The notes beneath the pieces are model-generated. The model made no database searches. It worked only from the letters and a program-made list of their open reading frames with translations, and was not told the origin of the DNA. The position numbers and the translations under genes are program-made. A stretch of DNA of 50,544 bases from Nemertoderma westbladi (lineage: Eukaryota > Xenacoelomorpha > Nemertodermatida > Nemertodermatidae): the NCBI GenBank assembly GCA_032718475.1, contig JAUCBJ010000377.1, positions 1 to 50,544 on the forward strand. Direction: 5' to 3'. Shown here one piece after another: positions 17,801 through 26,090 of the stretch; position 1 is the first letter of the stretch, and the number at the start of each line of letters is the position of its first letter.

Positions 17801-19904
17801 GTTGACACATTGTTACAGAGGGTGGTGGTATACCCTTTTGAGTATTTACTAATTTATCGCGTTCTAGCGCGATACTTTGCTGCACTTCTTGCAACTCTAG
17901 CCTACTTTCCCTTACTGTGCCCTTGAATTGCTGGACAGTCTCCTGCATCTGCCCGAGCAGGATATCCATCCCCCGCCGTCTCTCGTCCACCCATTCGACC
18001 GCCGAAGCGGGAGTCGCCAACGTTGTAGCGGGCGGACGAGGGACAACGGGCGACAAATTATGAATATTTCGCTCGGAGTCCAGGACCTGAACTGTCCCCT
18101 GGGCAGTTCTACGGGGCACAGGTAGCTTAGTGCTATGCAGAGGGAATTTAGAGGTAGTTTCAGGGAGCACAGGTGTGTCTATCACCGAAGGGGTGATTTC
18201 AAGAACAGGCCTAATTATTTCAGGCTCATCTACTATAGTAGGGAGTCTTTCTATTTTAATTATTTGGTCTGTGGGCTCTGTACTACCTAAGTTGGTGTTA
18301 TTTAGTTGCCTTCTAACAGCTGGAGGCAAATCAGGCAATTTCTGACGGTGGAATGTTCTTTTACGTCTACTTAGACGAGATCTATTTCCTTTGCCTTCAG
18401 TATCGGTGGTATCACCTTCCTCAGATGATGTATATCCCTGTCGTTTGGGAGTAGATCGATTCATCATCTGCATATTACTAGCTGTTAACTGTTTATTTAT
18501 GCAGTCTTGATTCTCCTGAATGTTTTCCAATTCTAATTGGGTGGTTTCTTCAGTCGCTCTCCGTTCGGCTTCTGCCACTGCCTCTGCTGTTGCCAGTGCC
18601 GCTTTTCTTTCCGCTTCGGCCTCTGCCTTTGCTGCTGCTACTGCCGCTTTTGCCTCTGCCGCTGCCACTGCCGCTGCCGCTTTTGTTTCTGCTTCTGCAG
18701 CTGCCACTGCTGCTGCTACTGCCGCTGCCTTTCTGTCTTCTATACGTTTTTTCTTTACTTGTTCTTCCTGGACTCGTGTGATGCGGAGTTGTTCATCAAA
18801 TTTAGCCTGATTCGCAGCCCTCATTTCCACATCGATGGCATCCAACACAAGCTTGGTTCCTTCACTATTAGGGCTAAGTCCCTCTAACCTTCTCCTCAAC
18901 TCGTCATCACCTAAAAAACGTTGATAGTCTGACAGATAAATGTCAATGGCATCCCTCTTATGCGGTTTCTCTGCCGTCGCTTCACTTTCCACTTGGGAAA
19001 AAGTAGCGTCTGTTGATTCTCCATGGGTTGATCGCTCCTCCAGCTGAGCTTTCCACTGAGCTGTTCCTTGAACCTGGAGACTCACCCGTTGAAACCAAGT
19101 CTTTACGGCAACTTGCAACGACGTGTCTTGTCTTCGTTTAGAAGCCTCCTCAAAGGCTGATAAGATTAGCCTGATTCGTAGAATTCTTTCTCTAACTTGA
19201 TAAAGCAGCAATCCCTGCTCTTGAGGTCCTTGAGGTTGTTGAAACAGTTGTTCTTTTAATCGCTCTATAGAGCTGAAGAATCCCTGTGCGTATCCGGCTG
19301 CGGACCTCTTCCACACAGCTGGATCGATGGTTTCCTTGGCTACTCCCATCCGGTGTATGTCTTCCCAGGCAGCTTCTGATAAATCAAACGGGAGTCCGGG
19401 TCCGGGGAAGTTCCATTGCGACTCGACAATAGACTTCAGTTCTTCACTCGTGTATCCCGCATAACTATCTCTAGTTGACCGTTGACTTCTCGCCCAATCG
19501 ATCTGGTGTTCTTCCACCGCGATCAATAACCTAGTGAGTACGGCTGCAGGAAGGATGAGAAGGGGATCCGTATAAACCGCATCCGTCATCTCTGCTCCGC
19601 GCTCGGGTGTCAGCTCTACAGTATCCTCACTACTGGAGCTGCTGGGCCGCTGAGGAATAAGTTCTTGACTAGCGGGTTGTTGCTGTTCCGCTGCTTCTTG
19701 GTCCCGCTTGACCTGAGCTCGGGTGCCTATGATAGACCTACGATGTTGGACTAGCCTAGGTTCTGTTATTACTACTGGAGGGATGACCTTCCTCACAGTG
19801 GGAGGTGAACTGAACTTACGACCAGACGGTTGTACGTCTCTATCTGAGTCGCAGATAGTTACATCTAATAAACTGTCTGACAGGTTCTGCTTAGTATCAG
19901 ACAT
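11805..19904 (-). CDS. BEL/Pao retrotransposon Gag-Pol polyprotein, single intact frame
   Basis: 2,699 residues, ATG at 19904. Domains in order, with rough positions: an unfamiliar N-terminal region (1-380); an Ala/Glu-rich coiled coil (388-451); a DUF1759-type Gag core (about 788-930); CCHC zinc knuckles (CALCDGTHHLNRC near 1068 and CYNCLRQGH about 25 residues later); an aspartic protease (LLDSGSTGTF near 1245); reverse transcriptase (about 1605-1800, active site YMDD near 1738); Pao-type peptidase A17/connection and RNase H (FGDAS near 1918); integrase with HHCC zinc finger (near 2298), rve core (D near 2368, D in SDKGTNF near 2428, E in SWERL near 2478); and a DUF5641-type C-terminus (near 2608). 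All catalytic landmarks are present and no stop interrupts it. The roughly 780 residues before the Gag core are unusually long for the group. No env. Confidence 0.93.
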   Translation of the reverse strand: MSDTKQNLSDSLLDVTICDSDRDVQPSGRKFSSPPTVRKVIPPVVITEPRLVQHRRSIIGTRAQVKRDQEAAEQQQPASQELIPQRPSSSSSEDTVELTPERGAEMTDAVYTDPLLILPAAVLTRLLIAVEEHQIDWARSQRSTRDSYAGYTSEELKSIVESQWNFPGPGLPFDLSEAAWEDIHRMGVAKETIDPAVWKRSAAGYAQGFFSSIERLKEQLFQQPQGPQEQGLLLYQVRERILRIRLILSAFEEASKRRQDTSLQVAVKTWFQRVSLQVQGTAQWKAQLEERSTHGESTDATFSQVESEATAEKPHKRDAIDIYLSDYQRFLGDDELRRRLEGLSPNSEGTKLVLDAIDVEMRAANQAKFDEQLRITRVQEEQVKKKRIEDRKAAAVAAAVAAAEAETKAAAAVAAAEAKAAVAAAKAEAEAERKAALATAEAVAEAERRATEETTQLELENIQENQDCINKQLTASNMQMMNRSTPKRQGYTSSEEGDTTDTEGKGNRSRLSRRKRTFHRQKLPDLPPAVRRQLNNTNLGSTEPTDQIIKIERLPTIVDEPEIIRPVLEITPSVIDTPVLPETTSKFPLHSTKLPVPRRTAQGTVQVLDSERNIHNLSPVVPRPPATTLATPASAVEWVDERRRGMDILLGQMQETVQQFKGTVRESRLELQEVQQSIALERDKLVNTQKGIPPPSVTMCQPVRSEVSHAQGVEPTRIYTASEVETPIVNPIKGNYRPVDNDIPYRTDHNPRNLYTDNSILNNTMAQESFTRQMARTEARQAVKVGEIVKFNGDEMKWLPFNEYYKDNIQNSVLSNGEKLRYLIECLEGSPKLMALKFIGHPDGLRQVWDTLNIRYGNRNNIAKYLYAKLVAPRKFISSGIIEFSDEIQEICRQLDWLGKSHEYQSSMVIGAVASTLPKGGVGTRWDKKVLYMMEQQRRDPTMADLMSFLDGEVKLQLLKQSREKTPENKVSEKPVSRRKVTPVCYTDDGESQTSQGEDSGKDTDRSYYVNKMPKDQVSKFKSRANDRREPIRKTPPTSPKRIQVRKPEERASVHNVTQNKVSNIKPKCALCDGTHHLNRCDEFLKKSLTERREVMWDKRLCYNCLRQGHQRRTCFSDIRCAKCGAKHHILLHAEFDRNSPNQVSDSELHVQFSDVNDTDQSEMEGFYTDEFSDENESCYMINTAVYRALTYEKDTDSDFTLTTSERQPSWKEPSSNVGIREFPVVQVRVHGPKRSYVVNALLDSGSTGTFIDKELAEDIFAGQLKFQTKLNMSGIMQVWKSTITADYYVGALSTPQDELGEHSIRSVKMVAIKNFATTQADLYNWDEDESIQHLNIPRFQTDYPGVQILIGQNAHEALETLEKRPAQPQPLQTYAVRTRVGWYFTGPSRRTLRERLPPESVCQVSEWEDDTSEGDNSTEGIPYSSDNDDVHQLFDEENTIDLLKENEAWQNQVNLCQLLYPSEREAYNDELNDVIERCNAKTRDEHAVRFFTQEAVEPNSYDKALSVEEERAKQIQETTTRFLKDQGRYEVGLPFRKKEPKFINNRPLAEKRIAQLHRRLTANSSAKAMYQTQLEKFISKGYAERVPEETPVTERTYYLTHHYVPKPGKPNEVRVVFDGSALYMGQSLNSELLPGPNLLQSLLGILLRLRQYSIAFASDIEGMFLQVKVLDRDRDSLRFLWWPEGDLNQKPVEYWMTIQAFGIISSPSNACSVVRTTAEDNREAFSKEVIDNIKRDIYMDDNLKSLPSVEEAIEVAKGTVECLKRGGFRLTKFTSNSRDFLESIPAEDRGAKDLDLIKDDLPETKTLGLKWDTERDILFFQLKQRDNPVRTKRICLSILSTYFDPLGFISPVILIARSLVQQMWLENHSWDDPLKGELLKQWMKWEDSLPAIEDFIISRSYFGHVLPTYSYQLHVFGDASDMLIGILAYLRVETPDGIKVALVTSKALINNKLKVPRAELKAALYATAIGRNVTEQIDYTLEKTVYWTDALLVLEYITNEVCQFSVFVTNRVAIILSRTTMDQWRHCPGTINPADIASQGATPKELVNTPEWLGGPDFLYREEEEWPPHLTTAEIRQAKGAEKVKPKTRASKSKLFKPAVDLSVLFTSGDDALDQKPTATTKEVLEIRDKDWKSGIPDVAQGLSPLLQRAIRHYSSWNRLCKAVTYLKRCFHHRYSGTKTHSDEAPSTSARVHVVKDLPQYKVSDRFLKEKISYQEHDETNKQMLRLLQCYEDSDKYFLLLRNPQMRLRDRFSSTMIDGLIRVGGRLTNAPLSFDTKFPILIRNLDIQIKIIVDVHSKLYHAGRERVLSEIRTRYYFYKPRRALNKVLRNCIPCRKAFSRPLTQREAELPRERVSFYEPPFTNTGVDLFGPIEVYRARTIVKRWCVIFVCMTYRAIHLDMVNDLSTNSFVLSLRRQIARFGTSNTMRSDKGTNFIGANNEIQAYVKDWNKRQVDDQLRITASSWTFNAADAPWWGGSWERLIRSVKTAFHFIVPCRAYLTDELLRTLMEEIAAYLNERPLMPVSSNPDSLEALTPAHFLLKKPVAMLPRSEITDGDEYCRRTWQLMQLLSRRFADHFEKHYLPTLQLRTKWFAQQENVSAGDMVLIVDPDLPRKRWQTGRIIETYISSDGLVRSVELVVMRRNFKKPGIVFETQQLNRPVGRLCLLERDRELSGNYGRQETLPTTTSLIQPTSRDSPT
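18550..18740 (-). repeat. Alanine-codon-rich low-complexity segment in the BEL gene
   Basis: An imperfect GCN-codon run on the minus strand coding for an Ala/Glu/Lys-rich helix of about 65 residues. It also opens all other frames, so overlapping open frames here are not evidence of genes. The pattern suggests a long coiled coil in the Gag N-terminal region. Confidence 0.8.
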
Positions 19905-21219
19905 GACTATGTATACCGTTGAATGTCTACTGCTGTATTACAGTCTGAGTAAGTCTAGTAACTCAGTATTAACTGCTAGCCTAGTAATTAATTACCGGTA
20001 CTGCTACTCAGTGTAGCGTGATATATATAATATATTAAATACCGGTATGCTTATAGTATATATAAGTATTATTACAGACTAGGTTTATCACAGAATACCG
20101 GTATAATTTTAGCACAAATATATATAAATATATAATAGGCCTATCGGGAATACCGGTATACAGCTTACAGTTTGTAGTATATATAATTCTGGACTAGAAT
20201 TAATTACAAGTACCGGTATAATTTCAGCCTAAATTTATAGAAATAAAGATAATAGGCCTATCGTAAATACCGGTATATCAATTATTTTAAATAATTGAAT
20301 TGCTGAACTTTAGGGTTACTTGGTTACTCTACTTACTTTATTACTGTTATTTGAGCAGTAGTCCAACTGATATTGAGACCTAATGGTTGTATGGTAGGCC
20401 TACGATTTATAAATCGTTAGATTTGATTTATAATATATATATACCCGTTTTAATGGGTTTTGTCAATGTTTGAAATAAATGTTATTATTTCTGGGAGTAA
20501 TCACTACACAAAGCGGTGCGCTTTCAGTGAAGTGTTACTTATAGGACACTAAAACAAATAATTCTAATTTACCTAAGTTACTTAATACTACAAATTACGT
20601 ACAATTCGGGTGAGATTACAATCTCTAAATAAACACAAAAATTTACAAAAACGCAAATACGAATTTCAGGGTAATTTTACAAGAAGTCTACAAACCAGCC
20701 TAACAAAGGGTTAGAATTCTGGTTATTACAACGGACAGGGTACTACGGTATTTGAAATAATAAGTAGTAGTAAATACACTGCGTTGTCCAGATAGAAAAA
20801 TACCACCGCCTGATGACCTATAGCCGTATCGCTATAGGTTCTACGTTATGTATCACGGAGTGTTCCTACCTAGAAGTTAATAGAGCTAATCGAACGTGCC
20901 TATCAACCACTTTACAACACAAATATAATGTCTACACTAATTACTTCGGAAAGTACTGTACACTAAACCCTAAATTAGGTACGAGTACTTGTACAACAGA
21001 TAATCAGTAGTTAAATATACTTGAACAGCTAAAAGAACCACGGCATCTGCTGGAGTGACCGATGCACAAAATCACCAGTATTTACCTACGCCAAGCAGCC
21101 CGTGTAGAACCGGGGTTAATTTAACTATAGCGGTATGTATAACAAACACAATTACTGTAGGAACAAACTTGGGGAATGAATGTTGCGAATAATCGCATAA
21201 ACTCTGAATAATAAATATT

Positions 21220-21790
21220 ACGCTACGCGTACAAACTACTCAAACAAAATGCAGACCGAACACTGACAGACTACTATCAAGCCTAAACAAACTACGGTAT
21301 ATGCAGACTCCGAAATAATTAGGTAGTATGCGTTCTAACCCAGTAGTACGACTTATTTTTTAATTGGGGGTTTACCTTACAGCATTCGCTGCCCCTACTT
21401 CCTAACCGTTCTTTATCAGACAAGTGATCTACACACGCTGCAATCCGTTCAGACCTAATAACAGCCAGACAACTATCCAGCCTACAAATTATCTAAATAA
21501 AATTATACGCTACCCGTACAGACTTACACAAACAAAGTACAGACTAAACGATGACAGACTACTCTCAAGCCTAAATAAACTACAGGACATGCAGACTCCG
21601 AAATGATTAGGGAGTATGCGTTCTAACCCAGTAGTACGACTTATTCTTTAGTTGGGGGTTTACCTTACAGCATTCGCTGCCCCTACTTCCTAACCGTACT
21701 TAATCGGACAGGTGATCTACACACACTGCAATCCGTTCGGACCTAACAGCAATCAGACAACAGCTCAGCCTACAAATCGTCTGTACAATC
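21220..21790. repeat. Tandem duplication, period 288 bp
   Basis: GCAGACTCCGAAAT occurs at 21303 and again at 21591, with long matching blocks on both sides (for example GTATGCGTTCTAACCCAGTA and CTTACAGCATTCGCTGCCCC). The copies differ at scattered positions and small indels, so the duplication is not recent. Confidence 0.8.
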
Positions 21791-21955
21791 TGATCAGGTT
21801 TACACGCCTTCTGTTCAATACTGGCCTACAAACAAATAAAACTTGACAGAAATAAGTAAACCATATAAAGGAATAAGGGGTGATCAATCCCTAATCCCTT
21901 AACAGCCTACCAGTATGCAACAATCAAATCGAATAATACTAGTGTACTTATACGG

Positions 21956-22082
21956 AAGTACCGGTTAGGACAGCTAGGCCTACGGACCTACAGAAGTACC
22001 GGTTCTGGCAGTTGGGCCTACTGACCTACGGCAGTACCGGTTCTGGCGGTTGGGCCTACTGACCTACTGATGTACCGTTCAG
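21956..22082. repeat. Three units of a ~51-bp repeat with ACCGGTT
   Basis: Units share AGTACCGGTT, GTTGGGCCTACTGACCTAC and similar blocks. Short palindromic ACCGGT words are common across this window. Confidence 0.6.
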
Positions 22083-24685
22083 GTTTACCGGTTGACCGGT
22101 ACTTTCAACTTTATTGCTTACTGCAATAAAGAAGCTATATCCTTTAATGTTCGCGCTTTCAGACCTTTGGCAGTTTAACCCGCCAAATTAAGATGTCTTC
22201 TAGATAATAAATCGCTTTTTAGCCTATGACAAGTATTTGATTCACTACACTAGTCGAAACCAATCTGTGCGCGATCATTCACCCGCTGGATATTCCCGGG
22301 AGATTGGGTTCGACGGCTTAATTTTTTATTGCTATGTAAGCCTAATGTATTATTCGACTGACAGTATTATATAATCTCTGACAATATTATTCACCTTCGG
22401 GAATATTAACAGTTCCTTTAGGATGTGGCGCTTTATCTATATAAACAGAGTTATGACTTAAACTACTCACAACGATATGGCTCAATTATAATTCACATAT
22501 ATGGCGCATTCTTTAGGAATTGCTTCTTTAACAGACTCACTCATACACAATGCTGCACAATACTGCACACTAATCTGCCAATCTTCACTGATTTTAGTCA
22601 CATATAAAAGGAACACAGACTGACTCATGTAGGGTCTATCAAATAACATTAGATTCACTTCAAACCACTTTAACATAAGTCACAATCGTTATTGGTAACC
22701 TTTCTCTCTTACCTTCGGTATATCAAGAATATTGGGTTTTCGGGGTTATTTCTCGTTATTCCAATATAATAATTCATCAACAAATATAATGAATAACCGA
22801 CAACAAATAGCAGTATACAGTATCGATTGAGCAGGTAAATTTTAGCAGTTTCAGCAGTTATTAAAAGCCGTGTGTCAGCAGTGATTACGAAATTGCAGTG
22901 ATTCCATGAGTTAAAGGATATATGTCCTTATAATTAAACCTACTAGTGTTGAGCTAAAAAGCAGAAAGCACAAAACACTACAAAGCCGTTCTTTCGTGGC
23001 TTTGAAAAACTCGTGACTACTGCTCTATACGAGGATACCAACTACCCTTATTCCACGAAGCTCCCGTTCAACACAGAGAAAGAGCAGTGAGATAGGAAAA
23101 TTTCAGTTCAGTAGCTCTGTGATAGGTCAAAATCAAGGCTAACTCAAATTCTATTGGGAGATACAAAAAGCTGCAACGTGGCAATATCAGCCGTTAGCCG
23201 TCGTCATGGTAGCAACACTGTTTTCAAGAGTATCGAGCTTTTTACGTCATGAAATTGCAGATTATGTCCTCTAAAGTACAAATACAGTTCAAATACAGAA
23301 GAAATGACTTTTATGTCCTCTAAAACACAAGTACAGCAAGGACACGGCCTTTTTATGCCTGGCAAACCAACTACAGAGTATTTTACGGGAAAAATAAGGA
23401 AAAATAACCGGACAATTCAGCAAAAGCTTTTACAAACTTAGCTTTGAATTATTTTTTATTCCGGCAAAATTTGTTAAATAAGTTCATTTTCTTTTCAACT
23501 GCCAATTATTTATATAAAAACAGCACTACGTTTATTCAGTGTCAGTGGCTAAATAAAGTAAACACCGTTCGTTACCATCGTTAAATGATTGGTGAGGTTT
23601 GATATACAGTGTGTAATACAAACAATAAATTGGTTTCATTCTACCCCCAGCGTCTGCAAAAAACGCAAGTCTAACGTTAAATGACGTCAGACTCTAAATA
23701 CTAATATTATTATTATTATTATATTACTATTTTATCTAATATTAATTTCCTATAATTTAATTTTAAATTATCAATTAAATTGTTTGATGGTGTTACTGGT
23801 TGCATGGCGAGAGTCTATGCGAAACCGCGGCTACGCCTGTGTCTTGGGTGCCGTCCGGCGGAGATTGCAGTTTGCACTACTTCGGTCATGTTCGCTCTGC
23901 CTCCGTGGGGGTCGGAGGTCTTGGCGAGGTCTCGGTTTCGGTGACGGGACCGGGATCTGGGGTGGTTAAGAGAGGGGTAAATGGGGAAAGGGGAAGTAAA
24001 AACTATTACTATAACAAAATAAATTGCGCTCAATTACTTTACTCACCCCACATTGTTTGTACATTTAGTTATTTAAAATATCATCATTTATATAATGTTT
24101 GGATGATAATTGGTTATTGACTAATTAAATAATAATTAATACTCTGATATTAAATTGTTTGATAAATAATAAATGTAAATAATTTAATCAAATGATTTAT
24201 CTAACGTGGAGGCCAAATAGGTATGTGATAGTATTTTATATGAATCTAAACAAATTTCTTAGCAATTGATCAAAAGTCATCATAATTCTTCTCAGAAATA
24301 ATCCGCTGTTTATTTTGCCTAAATGCATTGAAGGTTCCACTCCTAAGGTATAGTAGGTGTAGGGGCGTAGGCGTAGGCTGTGTAGGTTAGGGTTAGCCCC
24401 CCCCCCCCCCCCCCCAGTCCATTGTGTGTGCAGGCAGGTCCACCAACTAACTGCCACTGTGGTCCATGAGGTAAATCTCAAACTTGATCTTTTTCATGCT
24501 TTTGAATAAAAAATAACGTATTAGTGACCTTTTTTTTAACGTATTATTGACGTATTTTTTTAACGTATTTATTTAACGTAGTAACCCCGGCCAATAATAC
24601 GTTAATTTAACGTAAGGGCGCGTTAAAAAATAACGTTGGTATGTTAGAATCTTAACGTTAAATTAACGTCAAAATGTTTGCAGGG

Positions 24686-24872
24686 TAGTACCAGTACCTA
24701 CTACTGCTGTACTTACCAGTACCTACCGGTACTACTGTATTGGTTCCGGTTTCTACTGTACCTTTGTGTTGTTCTTGTTATATTATTTTCGTATTTGGTT
24801 TTTGAGACAAAGATCAGAGTTTGGAGCATTGACTTAGTTGATTTGTTTGTTTTATTTTATACCCGTCTGGCG
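24686..24872 (+). repeat. 5' LTR (possibly truncated) of the Ty3-like element
   Basis: Nearly identical to 34367-34547. It starts at TAGTACCAGTACC and ends at ACCCGTCTGGCG. It is followed at 24873 by TGGTGGCTTTGGGTTG, which begins with TGG and could be a tRNA primer binding site. The canonical TG...CA ends are not clear; the right copy may extend further upstream, so this copy may lack its first part. Confidence 0.75.
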
Positions 24873-25070
24873 TGGTGGCTTTGGGTTGAACTCAGCGCCC
24901 GAACTACATCATCTAAAATAAACCATCGAAATTTCAATTTCGTTGAGTGAACTGTTCCGAGAATTGAAGACTCCCAAAACTAAACTTCGATTATTTACAT
25001 CGCACCGAGTTCTACTTGTGGAAACCGGAATCATTCCAATTTCGTTCGATTTCACTACATTGGCCTCACC

Positions 25071-26090
25071 ATGGGTTCCTTCCGCCCACCGAAAATGTGG
25101 TCGTTGACTGACAACGAAACAATAACATCGTTTCAAAATTGGATGCAGAACTGCATGTATCATCTCTCGCTCGAAAAGGAGTTTGCTCCATTTCTCACGG
25201 CTGGGTTTACATGGGGTAAACCGTCGACTTTAAACCGCGACATGATCGACGATGTTGCACCAGTTCCGGACGATCAACGATTAACGGCAGTTCAGAAGAA
25301 TATTCGTCTCAGTCGGATGATCGGTTTAATTGCGCAATTTGCGCCTTCGTTATTAAATACCGAAATTATTGATCGCAGTATTAGCTTAAGCTGGATATGG
25401 CAAAGAATCCGCAAGCACTATGGCTTCCAGCAATCTGAGGCAAATTTTCTACAATTAGCATCTATTAAACATGAATCCAATGAATGCTACAAGGTTTTAT
25501 ATCAACGAATCGTTGCACATCTTCACGATAATAAACTTAAAAACGGTTCTCCTCTTTTACACGATGGAGAAGCGATTACTGTCGATGAGATTCTTTCTCC
25601 TACTGTCGAGCGATTGGCAGTCTATTTATGGCTCCAACTTATTGATGCTCGGCTTCCCAGTTATGTGGCTCGTGTGTACGCTCATGATCTTCAGACTCGC
25701 ACATTGAAAGATATACAGCCACTCGTTGTTGATAATGTAGCTTCATTACTGCATGAGCTTAATGCACATGAAGAAGTATCCTCGATTTCACTTGCTAGAG
25801 CCTTTGATCGCAAGGTAAAATTCAATTCAAAGTTTCATTCAAAGAATTCAAAGTTTCAATCCAAAGGCTCTAAAGTTCCACAGAAATTTAAATCCTGTTC
25901 GTTTTGTAAAGCTTGTGGTCGAAAATCTGATGGACATTCTATTGATGAATGTTTTCTCTTATCTCCATCTGATCGCATGCGTCTTGTTAAATCGTTTCAT
26001 GTTCAAGTTGATAATGATAATGAGGAAGATGATGACGACGGTGAAATCAGTGAAGATGATGATCAAGGCGCTGCAGCATATTCTGTGGTC
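25071..26090 (+). pseudogene. Gag part of the Ty3-like gag-pol frame
   Basis: 340 codons from ATG 25071 (good context, CACCATGG) to the LINE insertion point. The protein is helical and capsid-like, with a zinc-knuckle-like CKACGRKSDGHSIDEC (CX2CX6HX4C) near residues 281-296 and an acidic D/E-rich stretch just before the break. It would coat element RNA in virus-like particles. The apparent end in a run of Tyr codons after 26090 is the LINE tail read through, not a true C-terminus. The frame resumes at 29851. Confidence 0.75.

Larger units (their letters stand above)
19905..24685. other. Gene-free, repeat-rich stretch upstream of the BEL gene
   Basis: No gene supported. Contents: diverged units with ACCGGTATA and AGGCCTATCG at 20041-20277 (period about 118); a 288-bp tandem duplication at about 21220-21790; three units of about 51 bp at 21956-22082; a GC-rich island at about 23784-24000 in otherwise AT-rich DNA, with no recognisable product; a C18-20 run at 24395-24415; and a tract dense in AACGTA/AACGTT at 24500-24675. 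The 5' LTR and leader of the BEL element should lie at the left part, but no LTR pair was identified by eye. Confidence 0.5.

Noticed and set aside
18520-18887. Cys-, Leu- or Ala-rich plus-strand open frames
   Set aside because: They mirror the Ala-codon-rich part of the BEL gene; the low-complexity GCN run opens every frame.
20813-21010. Small frames in the BEL upstream region
   Set aside because: Short, no family resemblance and located in repeat-rich non-coding DNA.
23784-24120. Overlapping open frames in a GC-rich island
   Set aside because: No recognisable protein on either strand; GC content alone explains the open frames.
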